NCBI GenBank assembly: GCA_003150395.1
Contig: QAMI01000005.1
Location: 90,156-117,420 of the forward strand
Length of the DNA stretch: 27,265 nucleotides
Reading direction: 5' to 3'
Source: Candidatus Gastranaerophilales bacterium
Lineage (GTDB): Bacteria > Cyanobacteriota > Vampirovibrionia > Gastranaerophilales > Gastranaerophilaceae
Part shown: positions 1-9,500 of the stretch, one piece after another
Position numbering within the stretch: position 1 is the stretch's first letter
Layout of the letters: every line of letters starts with the position of its first letter
The notes under the pieces: model-generated
What the model saw: only the letters and a program-made list of their open reading frames with translations
The model's database searches: none
What the model was told of the DNA's origin: nothing
Translations under genes and position numbers: made by a program

Positions 1-117
1 TGGTTCAGTAATTTCTATATCCTTATCTTCAAGATCTAACAACCACTTCATAACGTAAATTTTCTCAAGTCTTGTTTCAAAATTTTGAACATTAGGACAC
101 ATAGTAGATATTGGCAT
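1..117 (-). CDS. Partial hypothetical protein (5' end only)
   Basis: The first 39 codons of a minus-strand gene run off the left edge of the window. The ATG at 117 is preceded by a strong Shine-Dalgarno sequence (AGAAAGGTGGTGAAT) at good spacing, which is the main evidence that it is real. The peptide begins MPISTMCPNVQNFETRLEKI and is followed by an amphipathic stretch and an acidic tail. No family is recognised. It is transcribed divergently from the HTH gene at 323. The rest of the gene lies outside the window. Confidence 0.55.
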   Translation of the reverse strand, partial: MPISTMCPNVQNFETRLEKIYVMKWLLDLEDKDIEITEP

Positions 118-322
118 ATTCACCACCTTTCTAATTTAAAGTTAATTAATTTTGTTTTAAGATATTTGAATATATTTAAAACTCTCTTTTCTAAAGTTTA
201 ATAATAGAGAGTTTAATTTTTTCATGCAATTAGCCGATTGGGCTATTTGCTAATTATTAGTTAGTGTTTAACTAACGTGTTGTCTATCGTTATAAATTAT
301 GCATTAGATATAATTTATTAAT
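118..322. promoter_or_regulatory. Divergent regulatory region with stacked dyads upstream of an HTH gene
   Basis: This non-coding, AT-rich stretch separates two divergent genes. It holds a perfect 9-bp inverted repeat (AAACTCTCT at 179-187, AGAGAGTTT at 206-214, then AATTTTTT), a small dyad TAGCC/GGCTA, and a perfect 6-bp dyad GTTAGT-gttta-ACTAAC at 260-276. The last overlaps a possible -35 (TTAACT, 268-273) that lies 17 bp from TATAAA (291-296). A second TATAAT (309-314) lies only 8 nt before the HTH start at 323, which would give an almost leaderless mRNA. Autoregulation by the HTH protein at the 260-276 dyad is an inference. Confidence 0.45.
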
Positions 323-670
323 ATGGAATTGAAAAACTTGTTTGGCAAAAAACTAAAGAAACTCAGGGAAGCAAAAGGGTTAACTCAACAAGAATTAGCT
401 GAATTATGTGATATGCAAACAAATTCGATCACTTTAATTGAGATAGGAGAAAGAGCAGCATCTTTTGCAACAATTGAGATCCTTGCTAAAAAGTTAGGAG
501 TTAATTATTATGACCTATTCAATTTTGACTGTGGAGATGGGATAGAGCCTTCAAAACAGAACCTTTTAGATTATTTGAATACTGAATTAAGAGATTTAGA
601 CGAAACTCTTTTACAGCACATGATAAAGTATTCTAAATTAGTAAAAGAGCTTTATACCTCAAAAGAATAA
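323..670 (+). CDS. XRE-family HTH transcriptional regulator A
   Basis: A 115-residue protein with a Cro/C1-type helix-turn-helix at about residues 9-64. The sequence KLREAKGLTQQELAELC gives helices 1-2, and TNSITLIEIGERAASF covers the recognition helix and the turn after it. The remaining 45 residues are a predicted helical tail, probably for dimerisation. The same plan is seen in the other small regulators of this window. The ATG at 323 has no Shine-Dalgarno sequence and follows a TATAAT by 8 nt, so a leaderless transcript is likely. The gene converges on the HTH pair at 675-1358; the stop codons are almost adjacent and a short AATCTT/AAGATT hairpin covers the junction. Its targets are unknown; autoregulation or control of the downstream restriction operon is plausible. 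Confidence 0.85.
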   Translation: MELKNLFGKKLKKLREAKGLTQQELAELCDMQTNSITLIEIGERAASFATIEILAKKLGVNYYDLFNFDCGDGIEPSKQNLLDYLNTELRDLDETLLQHMIKYSKLVKELYTSKE

Positions 671-674
671 TCTT

Positions 675-1034
675 TTAAGATTTCCTCTCATTTTTAAAAC
701 ATTGAACTAATTTGAATGCAATCTCTCTGTCTTTATAATCAAGATCTTTGAATGCTTCAGAGGCTAAAAATAATAACTGCTTGTCTTGTATATCGTATGT
801 GTTTTCATCAAATGTGAAAATATATGAAAGCGGAATTTCAAGAGCTATCGCAATTTTAATCACAACGTTAAAAGACGGGTTATTGACTCCGATTTCAATA
901 CAGGATAATGTTTGAGATGCTATGCCTGCAAGATGAGCAAGTTCTCTTTGAGTGAGACCTTTGGATTTTCTGTATTTTGCTATATTTGCGCCAATTTTCT
1001 TTTTGTAGTCAGAGATATTGGACAATTCAGCCAT
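675..1034 (-). CDS. XRE-family HTH transcriptional regulator B
   Basis: A 119-residue Cro/C1-type HTH protein. The HTH covers about residues 12-72, with IAKYRKSKGLTQRELAHLAG and then SQTLSCIEIGVNNPSF. A helical tail of about 45 residues follows. The start codon directly abuts the stop codon of the upstream HTH gene (TAA then ATG), and GGAG lies 9 nt before it, so the two are read as an operon. Two adjacent small repressor-like genes placed divergently upstream of a restriction operon recall the controller (C) proteins of R-M systems, which delay or limit restriction expression. That role is inferred from position only. Confidence 0.85.
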   Translation of the reverse strand: MAELSNISDYKKKIGANIAKYRKSKGLTQRELAHLAGIASQTLSCIEIGVNNPSFNVVIKIAIALEIPLSYIFTFDENTYDIQDKQLLFLASEAFKDLDYKDREIAFKLVQCFKNERKS

Positions 1035-1358
1035 TTATCTTGTCTCCAAATATGCATCAATAACTCTAACAAAGAATTGTAAATCGCTTAAAGGGGCTGT
1101 GTCTAATTTTTCATCAATGTAAGCTCTTAATTCTTCTCTTGTTTTAATATAATCAAAATCGAATAAATCTTTAATATTACAATCTAAGACTTTGACAAAT
1201 TTCTCAATATTTTCTTTAAGAGGAAATCTACCTCCTGTTTCAATTCTAGATATTGTTTTGACATCAAGTCCAGTTAATTCAGCTAGTTGGGCTTGGGTTA
1301 ATCCTTTAGCTTTTCTTATTTCTTGTAATCTTATACCAAAGTCTCTAGTAATATCCAT
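1035..1358 (-). CDS. XRE-family HTH transcriptional regulator C
   Basis: A 107-residue HTH protein starting MDITRDFGIRLQEIRKAKGL, with the second HTH part at TVKTISRIETGG-like positions (sequence DVKTISRIETGGRFPLK) and a helical C-terminal half. The open frame extends 15 codons upstream to 1403. The ATG at 1358 is preferred because the paralogues start at this point and because a perfect TATAAT (1368-1373, minus strand) ends 9 nt before it. The longer form would need transcription from further upstream. No Shine-Dalgarno sequence is seen, so the mRNA is probably leaderless. It is the first gene of a two-gene operon with the HTH gene at 675-1034 and is divergent from the nuclease-helicase-R-M operon. 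Confidence 0.85.
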   Translation of the reverse strand: MDITRDFGIRLQEIRKAKGLTQAQLAELTGLDVKTISRIETGGRFPLKENIEKFVKVLDCNIKDLFDFDYIKTREELRAYIDEKLDTAPLSDLQFFVRVIDAYLETR

Positions 1359-1367
1359 ATTATTGTC

Positions 1368-1437
1368 ATTATAGGAATAATAAATAAATTTAATAACCGC
1401 CAACGGCGTACCGATTTTGTGGTAATATTACCTTGGC
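1368..1437. promoter_or_regulatory. Divergent promoter/operator region with a perfect 12-bp palindrome
   Basis: Between HTH gene C (minus) and the nuclease-led operon (plus) lies GGTAATATTACC (1421-1432), a perfect 12-bp palindrome. It is enclosed by the inverted pair GCCAA (1399-1403) and TTGGC (1433-1437). The minus-strand -10 element TATAAT of HTH gene C is at 1368-1373. No convincing sigma-70 pair was found for the plus-strand operon. The palindrome is the best candidate for the operator through which an HTH protein could set the balance between its own synthesis and the restriction operon. Function is inferred. Confidence 0.45.
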
Positions 1438-1495
1438 TGACGCATAACAAATAAAAAACTGGACATTATCGGATTACAATTAAAGGAAATAAAAA

Positions 1496-1948
1496 ATGAA
1501 AAAATCTATTTACATAGCAATTATAATGGGGATTTTAATCTGTGTTATAACCGTATTTGGATATAATAAATATAATCAATATGCAACTCAAAAGGTCGAC
1601 CTTGTTAGAGTTGTAGACGGAGACACAGTTGTTGTTTCAAATTTTTTGCATCAGGATTTATATATCCGCCTTGTTGGCATTGATTGTTTAGAAACTTCCG
1701 CAATACATCGGGCTTATAAACAAGCCTATGAGAATAAAATTTCAATAGATGAAGTTTTAAAAAGAGGACAGGAATCAACCAATATATTAAATAAATTTTT
1801 AGAGCAAAATAAGGAACAGTTAGTTTTAGAAGCTCAAGGATTAGATAAATACAACAGGATTTTAGGAATTATTTATGCAGGTAAAACAAACATAAATGAA
1901 TATATGGTTCAGTATGGGCGTTGTGCGGAGTTTGTTTATAACGGTTAG
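1496..1948 (+). CDS. Membrane-anchored or secreted staphylococcal-type nuclease (SNase/TNase fold)
   Basis: A 150-residue protein. Residues 5-22 form a hydrophobic segment after two lysines (signal peptide or anchor); no lipobox is visible. The rest is an SNase domain: VVDGDTVVV (substrate/Ca strand), YIRLVGIDCLETS with the equivalents of catalytic Arg35, Asp40 and Glu43, and LDKYNRILG with the equivalent of Arg87. The usual Tyr-rich C-terminal segment (VQYGRCAEFVY) follows. All catalytic positions appear to be present, so calcium-dependent DNA/RNA cleavage outside the cytoplasmic membrane is expected. A Shine-Dalgarno AAAGGAAA precedes the ATG. It is the first gene of the operon and ends 29 nt before the helicase gene. 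An exported nuclease co-transcribed with cytoplasmic restriction proteins is unusual. Confidence 0.85.
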   Translation: MKKSIYIAIIMGILICVITVFGYNKYNQYATQKVDLVRVVDGDTVVVSNFLHQDLYIRLVGIDCLETSAIHRAYKQAYENKISIDEVLKRGQESTNILNKFLEQNKEQLVLEAQGLDKYNRILGIIYAGKTNINEYMVQYGRCAEFVYNG

Positions 1949-1977
1949 ATTTGTGCTAAAATCAACATGAGATTGGT

Positions 1978-4668
1978 ATGGAAGTATGCAATAAAAAGTT
2001 TAATACCCAGTATTCAGCTCTAATAGAGGCGAAACGTCTTGAAGGCTTTTCAGGTGATAAAAACTTTTTGGCTGTTTATGCATCTTCAACCGCAAAGATT
2101 TTGCCATATCAGATTGCAGCAGCACGTTTTGCATTAAGGTCTGATTATTTAAAAGGATGTATTCTTTGTGATGAAGGCTCACTCGGTAAAACTTACGAGG
2201 CACTTCTTGTTGCAGGACAAAAGTGGTATGACGGAAAGGAAAACATTTTGGTTGTTCTTCCTCCAAACCTTGTAACCCAGTGGAAACGAAAACTTGACTC
2301 TGATTTTACCCTTCCTTATGTTTTTTGGAATAATACAAAAAATATACCTGATGAAGGCGGATTAATCCTAACTACATACGATTGTGCTGTCCGCCACTCC
2401 GATAAAATCAAAGAACGAGATTGGGATTTAGTAATTTTTGATGAAGCAGATGTCCTAGCCAATTATACAAAAGAAACTACCGTCATATTAAAAGATGCTG
2501 TACGTGAGGCGTATAAACTTTTATTAACTCCGACACCTCTTACAAAAGATATTCGTGACATTTACGGGCTAATTCATTTTATAGATGAAAGTATTCTGCC
2601 TGATGCCGACTGGTTTTATAAACGGTATTTTAGAAAACCTGAAAACTATCCCGAATTAACCTCATGGGTTTCACAATTTTGTTTCAGAACTCTAAAAGTA
2701 CAGATAACAGAATATGTGAACTTTTCCCGCCGTTTGCCAATTACGATTGATTATCCTCTTTTGCAGGAGGAAAAAGAATTATATAAATTAATCTCTACTT
2801 ATATTGCATCAGAAAATAAAACTGCATATCCTGAAATGGATGAGTACAACTTAAACCTTTTATTTTTCAAAACACTTTCATCCTCAACGCAAGCATTTTC
2901 AAATATGCTTGATAACCCTATAACAAGGACTTACGGAATGGAAAAAGTTGTTTTGCAACAAATTAAAGATTTAGCCGATAACATAAAAGTCAACTCAAAA
3001 ACATTGAGATTATTGAAAATTCTTAAGACAGTTTTCAATCACTTAAAATTAATGAAAGTAAACCAAAAAGCAATAATCTTTGTAAATAATTCCACGACAT
3101 TGGATGTCCTTTATAAAATATTTTTGCAGGAAGGTTACGATACTATAAAATACAAAGACAACGATTCTTTGGAAAAATTCAGAGCAGATACAGACATTCA
3201 AATTCTAATTGCAACCGATGATGCAGCAAAAGGTTTGGATATAGAATACTGTCCTGTCGTTGTGAATTACGATATGATTTACAATTCAATTCAGATGGAA
3301 CAGCGTATTTGCAGATGCCACAGACAGGGACAGAATTCTGATGTTTTGGTTATTAACCTTTTAAGCAGAGAGAACTTTTCAGATGTTAGAATGCTTGAAT
3401 TGATTAATAAACGGACTTTGCAGTTTAACGGAATTTTCGGGATGTCAGATGATATTGTGGGCAACTTTGATGTAAAGATAAAAGAAGTCCTAAAAGATTT
3501 CCGTCACAGAGATGAAGTGGCTCAGGCGTTCAAAGAAAATCTCACAGAGCATAGACAAACAAACGAACAGCTTGTTGAAAATTCGGAAGATATCCTGTTC
3601 ACGACATTTACAAAATCCATAGCGGATAAAATAACCGTCACACCGGACTATATTGAGGAAAAAACGGAAGAGCTTAATGCAGACCTTTGGGAGATTGTGA
3701 AATATTATTTTGAAACCATAAAGCCCGACTGGTACGAAATAAATGATGAAAACAAAACTTTAACTTTAATTGAAGGTTACAAACGCCCGTATTTGTTTTC
3801 GTTCAACGATAACGGACGAATGAGAAATTATGAAGGTTATAAAAGATACGGCTTAGGTAAAGATTTTAAACCTCAAACAGGCAGGATAAGTTTCACATCA
3901 ACTTTTGCAAAAGGAATTTTAAGAGAAATTGATAAAAACATTGCACCTGAAGCTAAGATTTATGTAAATGCGGACATTGAGCCTTGTGAGATTGGATTTT
4001 ATAATGTAGCCATAACCTCAAAGGATGTTTCTTCTACCCGCCATATTTTGATAGGACAAACTCAAAGCGGAGAGATTTTGTCTGAAGAAAAGTGTCGGGA
4101 ACTTTTAAGTTTGCCTGTAATAGAATCTGAAGAACGGGATAGGCTTGGGCAAATCAAATATGGGCAGTTATTACAGGATTTTGCAGGTGTTGAAAGTTTA
4201 GACGATAAAATCTCTAAAACAAATATAATTAAAGAATACATAAAAAACAACGAAGGTTCGTTTGCCTTTGAGGTAGAAAAAATAAAACTACTTGCAGGCA
4301 GAAAGAAAACACAGCTTGAAACGGATTTGAATGATATTAAAACAGAAATTAAAAACTTAAATAATCAGCTTGTCAACAGTGGGTCGAGTCAGCTTGAAAA
4401 GCTACAGGCAACTAAAAAATTAAGATTATTGGAACGAGAATTATTAAAAAAAGATGAGGCATTATTTTTTGATAAAGCACAGATTGATGTTGAAATAGAA
4501 AAAGAGATTGCGGATTTGACGGATGAATACAATTTTAAAGTACTTATGAGTCCGCATTTCAAAGTGCAAATTTTCAGTACAAATAAAGAAAAGCAACCCG
4601 AACCGGAGTTAGAGGAACTTGTATTGGAAGATCCAAACACCAAATATTGTATAAAACCTCAATGGTAG
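1978..4668 (+). CDS. SNF2-family (superfamily 2) helicase/translocase with long C-terminal extension
   Basis: An 896-residue protein. Residues about 42-460 carry the SF2 motor: LPYQ (42-45), Walker A CDEGSLGKT (64-72), motif Ia ILVVLPPNLVTQW, motif II DEAD (155-158), motif III LLTPTPL (182-188), motif IV KAIIFVNN (364-371), motif V ILIATDDAAKGLD, and motif VI QMEQRICRCHRQGQ (439-452). The arrangement and the HRQGQ ending are those of Snf2/RapA-like dsDNA translocases. Residues about 500-896 are not recognised and end in a charged, coiled-coil-like region (about 770-860). It is not the Res subunit, which is encoded separately, so the operon holds two helicases. DISARM also pairs an SNF2-like helicase (DrmD) with a methyltransferase, but DrmA, DrmB and DrmC are absent. 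TGCTAAAAT just upstream resembles an extended -10. Confidence 0.85.
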   Translation: MEVCNKKFNTQYSALIEAKRLEGFSGDKNFLAVYASSTAKILPYQIAAARFALRSDYLKGCILCDEGSLGKTYEALLVAGQKWYDGKENILVVLPPNLVTQWKRKLDSDFTLPYVFWNNTKNIPDEGGLILTTYDCAVRHSDKIKERDWDLVIFDEADVLANYTKETTVILKDAVREAYKLLLTPTPLTKDIRDIYGLIHFIDESILPDADWFYKRYFRKPENYPELTSWVSQFCFRTLKVQITEYVNFSRRLPITIDYPLLQEEKELYKLISTYIASENKTAYPEMDEYNLNLLFFKTLSSSTQAFSNMLDNPITRTYGMEKVVLQQIKDLADNIKVNSKTLRLLKILKTVFNHLKLMKVNQKAIIFVNNSTTLDVLYKIFLQEGYDTIKYKDNDSLEKFRADTDIQILIATDDAAKGLDIEYCPVVVNYDMIYNSIQMEQRICRCHRQGQNSDVLVINLLSRENFSDVRMLELINKRTLQFNGIFGMSDDIVGNFDVKIKEVLKDFRHRDEVAQAFKENLTEHRQTNEQLVENSEDILFTTFTKSIADKITVTPDYIEEKTEELNADLWEIVKYYFETIKPDWYEINDENKTLTLIEGYKRPYLFSFNDNGRMRNYEGYKRYGLGKDFKPQTGRISFTSTFAKGILREIDKNIAPEAKIYVNADIEPCEIGFYNVAITSKDVSSTRHILIGQTQSGEILSEEKCRELLSLPVIESEERDRLGQIKYGQLLQDFAGVESLDDKISKTNIIKEYIKNNEGSFAFEVEKIKLLAGRKKTQLETDLNDIKTEIKNLNNQLVNSGSSQLEKLQATKKLRLLERELLKKDEALFFDKAQIDVEIEKEIADLTDEYNFKVLMSPHFKVQIFSTNKEKQPEPELEELVLEDPNTKYCIKPQW

Positions 4669-4705
4669 TTTTTATGGTAAGATAAACATGACGGGGTAAA
4701 CGAAT

Positions 4706-6538
4706 ATGATAGAAGATATAACAAAAGTTACACCATACAGTATGGATATAGAAAATGAAGAATTGGAAAAATTAAAAGGGGTATTTCCTCAATGTTTTAG
4801 TGAAGGCAGTTTGGATATAGATAAATTATTGTCCTTATGCGGCAAGTATATAGATAAAGATTTTGAAAAATATAAATTTGAATGGTCAGGTAAATCTGAA
4901 TGCTACCGTATTGCCGGAAAGCGTTCAACAGGAACACTCAGACCTTGCCCGGAGGAAAGTGTTGATTTTGAAAACACAAAAAATATGTATATTGAGGGCG
5001 ATAACCTTGAAGTTCTGAAACTTTTGCAGTCGTCTTATTACAACAAAGTCAAGATGATTTATATAGATCCGCCGTATAATACGGGTAATGACTTTGTCTA
5101 TGAGGATGATTTTAAAGATCCTATGGAAAGATATAAAGAAATTACATCTCAGACCACAAAATCAAATCCTGAGACAATGGGGCGTTTTCATACAAACTGG
5201 TTGAACATGATGTATCCGCGTTTGCGTTTAGCGGCAAACCTTTTGCGAGATGACGGTGTGATTTTTATTTCCATTGATGATAATGAAGTAACAAACCTTC
5301 GTCGACTCTGTGATGAGGTTTTCGGGGAAGAAAATTTTGTTTCTCAAATGATATGGCAACGTGCATTTGCACCTAAAAACGACTCAAAATATACTTCAAA
5401 CGACCACGACTATGTTATTGCCTATGCAAAAAACTTAAATAATTTTGTAATTGGTAGGTTGCCAAGAACAGAAGAAGCTAACGCACGGTATAAAAATTAT
5501 GATAATGATCCAAGAGGGCTTTGGATTTCAGATAATTTAACAGTAAAAACTTACTCCGAAAAATACGATTATCCAATTACTACTCCAAGCGGGAAGGTTA
5601 TTACTCCTTCCCATGGTTCTTGTTGGAGGGTATCAAAAGAACGATTTGCTGAGTTAGTTGCCGATAATAGAATTTGGTTCGGAGAAACTGGAGAGAATGT
5701 TCCTCGTCTTAAACGATTTTTGTCAGAAGTCCAAGATGGTATGGTTGCTTCAAGTTTAATGTTGCATAAAGATGTTGGGCATAGTCAAGAAGGACGTCAG
5801 GAACTTAAAAAATTATTTGATGACAAGGGTTATTTTGATGGCCCAAAACCTTTACGGTTATTACATCGTTTATTAACATTAGCAAATGTCCAAAATAACG
5901 ACCTTATCCTTGACTTTTTCAGCGGTAGTGCAACAACAGCCCATGCGGTGATGCAGTTAAATGCAGAAGATGGCGGTAATCGTCAATTCATAATGGTTCA
6001 GTTACCTGAACTATGCGACGAGAAATCCGAAGCCTACAAAGCCGGCTACAAAAATATTTGTGAAATCGGTAAAGAACGTATCCGCCGTGCCGGATCCAAG
6101 ATTGGCCGAGGCGATACTGGTTTCAAAGTGTTTAAACTTGACACCTCCAACCTTGCAAAATGGGACAGCTCTGTACCGACAAGTGCAGAGGGATTATTCC
6201 AGCAACGACTGTCAGAAATTGAAAGTTCAATAAAGTTCGACCGTACAGATTTAGACCTTGTTTATGAAGTTATGCTTAAACTCGGCATTCCTCTAGATTA
6301 TAAAGTAATCCCAATAGAAATTAACGACAAAAAAGCCTATTCAATCGGTGAGGATTGTCTTGTCCTTGTGTGCCTTGATTACGGCAAGGACGGAATTACA
6401 CCGGATGATGTTAAAGCTATGTGTGAATATGTACCGGCTCAAATCGTTTCAACAGAAAAAGCATTCAAAGACGATTCAACACTCAAAAACGTTTATTATA
6501 TTTTGAAAAATAATAATATTGAAATAAAACTTTTGTAA
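4706..6538 (+). CDS. mod: Type III restriction-modification system methyltransferase subunit (N6-adenine, beta class)
   Basis: A 610-residue DNA adenine methyltransferase. Motif IV is DPPYNTG at 121-127. The AdoMet-binding motif I comes after it, LDFFSGSATTAHAV at about 402-415, which is the beta-class order typical of Type III Mod proteins. The target-recognition region should lie between them, about residues 215-350, where similarity between families is lowest. Mod alone methylates one strand of an asymmetric 5-6 bp site and supplies specificity to the Mod-Res complex. The ATG at 4706 follows a GGGG-containing weak Shine-Dalgarno sequence. A TGGTAAGAT sequence upstream could be an internal extended -10. 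The stop codon lies 10 nt before the res start, consistent with coupled translation. The recognition sequence cannot be read from the protein. Confidence 0.95.
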   Translation: MIEDITKVTPYSMDIENEELEKLKGVFPQCFSEGSLDIDKLLSLCGKYIDKDFEKYKFEWSGKSECYRIAGKRSTGTLRPCPEESVDFENTKNMYIEGDNLEVLKLLQSSYYNKVKMIYIDPPYNTGNDFVYEDDFKDPMERYKEITSQTTKSNPETMGRFHTNWLNMMYPRLRLAANLLRDDGVIFISIDDNEVTNLRRLCDEVFGEENFVSQMIWQRAFAPKNDSKYTSNDHDYVIAYAKNLNNFVIGRLPRTEEANARYKNYDNDPRGLWISDNLTVKTYSEKYDYPITTPSGKVITPSHGSCWRVSKERFAELVADNRIWFGETGENVPRLKRFLSEVQDGMVASSLMLHKDVGHSQEGRQELKKLFDDKGYFDGPKPLRLLHRLLTLANVQNNDLILDFFSGSATTAHAVMQLNAEDGGNRQFIMVQLPELCDEKSEAYKAGYKNICEIGKERIRRAGSKIGRGDTGFKVFKLDTSNLAKWDSSVPTSAEGLFQQRLSEIESSIKFDRTDLDLVYEVMLKLGIPLDYKVIPIEINDKKAYSIGEDCLVLVCLDYGKDGITPDDVKAMCEYVPAQIVSTEKAFKDDSTLKNVYYILKNNNIEIKLL

Positions 6539-6548
6539 GGGGCATAAA

Positions 6549-9500
6549 TTGAAATTACAATTCAAAAATCAGGAATTTCAAACAGAAGCAGTAAATGCAG
6601 TTGCAGATTTATTCACAGGTCAGGAAAAATCAACTACAACATTCTCAGTTGATGACAATTCAGCTCAAATGCGTTTATTGCATAACGACTTTGGCATAGG
6701 TAACAGGCTCGAAATTGATAACGATACTTTACTTTCAAATATGCACAATATTCAAAGACATCAAAAATTGCCGTTATCACGTGATTATGACAGCCGCCAG
6801 TTTTCTATTGAAATGGAAACAGGAACCGGTAAAACTTATGTTTACACTAAAACAATTCTTGAACTCAATAAGCGTTACGGCTTTTCAAAATTTATTATTG
6901 TAGTTCCGTCCGTTGCAATACGTGAGGGTGTTTTTAAATCTTTGCAGGTAACAGAAGAACACTTCAAAACCCTTTATGACGGAGTTCCTTACAGATATTT
7001 TATTTATAACTCTGCTAAACTTTCAGATGTCCGCCAGTTTGCAACATCAAGCAATATTGAAATAATGATTATTAACATTGACGCCTTCAAAAAAGCTGAA
7101 AATATAATCAATCAGGAGCAGGACAAACTCAACGGCGAAACAGCAATGAGATATATTCAGGACACAAATCCGGTTGTAATTATCGACGAACCGCAATCCG
7201 TTGACAATACCCCTAAAGCAAAAGAGGCAATCCAATCATTAAATCCGCTTTGTGTTCTCCGCTACAGTGCAACACACCGCGAAAAAATTAATCAATTATA
7301 CCGACTTACTCCTGTTGATGCTTATCAAATGGGGCTTGTAAAACAGATTTGCGTTTCCTCATGTTCTGTTGCAAACGATTTTAATAAACCTTACATTCAC
7401 TTAAAATCAGTATCTAATAATAATGGATTCAGTGCAAAAATAGAAATGGATGTACTCTCAAAATCCGGCAAAGTCGAACGCAAAACCCTGACCATAAAAC
7501 AAAATGACGATTTATTTCTACTCTCAGGCGAGCGTGAACTATATCGTAATTATGTTGTTGAAAATATAGATTGTTTAAAAGATTATGAATGCGTTGAGTT
7601 CGCTAACTCCGAAGTCGTAAAATTAGGTAAAGCCATAGGTGGGGTTGATGAAAACATTATTAAACGTGCTCAAATATATAAAACTATTGAATTTCACCTT
7701 GAAAAAGAACTCCATTATTTTGAAAAAGGAATCAAAGTTTTATCACTTTTCTTTATAGATAAAGTTGAAAAATACCGAACAGAAACCGGTGAAAAAGGCA
7801 TATATGCTCAGATGTTTGAAGAATGCTATAACGAGCTTATGAGCAAAGAAAAATATGCCCCTCTGAAAACTTATTTTAATACAGATGTTGAAAAAGCCCA
7901 CAACGGTTACTTTTCACAGGATAAAAAAGGTGTATACAAAAATACCAAAGGCGACACTTTAGCTGATGATGATACATACAATACAATTATGCGTGACAAA
8001 GAATGGCTCTTATCTTTTGATTGTCCGTTGAGATTTATTTTCTCACACTCCGCCCTAAAAGAAGGTTGGGATAACCCTAACGTGTTTCAGGTTTGTACAT
8101 TAATTGAACAGAAATCAACATTTACCTGCCGCCAAAAAGTAGGACGTGGCTTAAGGCTTTGTGTAAATCAAAACGGTGAACGGATTGAAGATAGAAATAT
8201 AAACATCCTGCACGTTATTGCAAATGAAAGTTTTTCAGAATTTGCAGAAAAATTACAAAAAGAAATTGAAGAAGAAACCGGCATGAAGTTTGGTGTATTG
8301 CAGCTTAGTGCATTGATTGATTTGACTTATGAAGAAAAAATTGAAATTGAACACCAGATGGATGAAGCGGATGCAATAGATTTATATGGTGCATTAATGG
8401 TTGAGGGCATTATAGATAATGACGGCAAGGTAAAAGAGCATGTTGATATTGAAAAACTTGAAATGCCGCAAATTGCCGAGCCATTAAGACAAGAAGTTAA
8501 AAAGATAATGAGACAGGCTGCCCCTGTAACTTTTGAAAAACTCAAAGAAGTTAAATGTGTAGAAACCCGGATTGAAGAAAAAACATTTACGCATGAACAA
8601 GCAGAAAAAATAATGGAAGAACTCAAAGAAAAGAAAATTATTTCAAAAGAAGGTAAAATAAAAGACACAATGAAAGCACAGCTTAAAGCGGGTAAACTTG
8701 ATTTAAGCGAACGTTATACAAAAGCCGCACAACGTGCTATTGTGCAAGCATTAGAAAAAGCCGACAACCGCCCTGTAATTCGTGATGCAAATAAAGAAGT
8801 TACTGTTAAACTAAAAAAACAGGCAATTTTATCACCCGAATTTAAAGAGTTATGGGATAAAATTAAACAAAAAACGACTTATCGTATTGATATAGATAGC
8901 GAAACTCTGATTAAAAATTGTGTAAAAGAATTGCGTGATATGCCTCCAATACCAAAAGCAAAACTTGTCACTCAATCTGCTGAAATAGAAATTGAGAATG
9001 CAGGTATTTCCCATACAGAAAAACATACTCAAACAACTGACTTAGAGGCAACATATAATTATTTGCCTGATATTATGCGCCTTATTGCGGCAGAAACTCT
9101 TTTAAAACATTCAACAATAAAAAAAATACTTGTTGAAAGTGGCCGAGATCAAGATTTTGTTAATAATCCTCAACTGTTTTATGAAAAAGCTCTTGAGATT
9201 ATCTTGCGTAATAGTAATGAGCTCGCAATAGACGGCATTAAATATGTTAAACTTGCAGGCGAAGAATATTATGTTCAGGAAATTTTTGATAGTTCAGAAT
9301 TACTGGCTAATCTTGACCGCAATGCGATTCAGGTAGAACATAGCATTTATGATTATTTGATTTATGACAGCGGGGTTGAAAGCCGGTTTGCAAAATCTCT
9401 AGATGAAGATCCTGATGTAAAAATGTTTTTCAAAATTCCGCCAAGATTTAAAATCGAAACTCCAATAGGGAGTTATAATCCTGATTGGGCTGTGTTCTTA

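Noticed and set aside
179..220. Rho-independent terminator on the plus strand
   Set aside because: The stem is perfect but has an 18-nt loop, and no plus-strand gene ends before it in the window; it is kept only as a dyad in the regulatory region.
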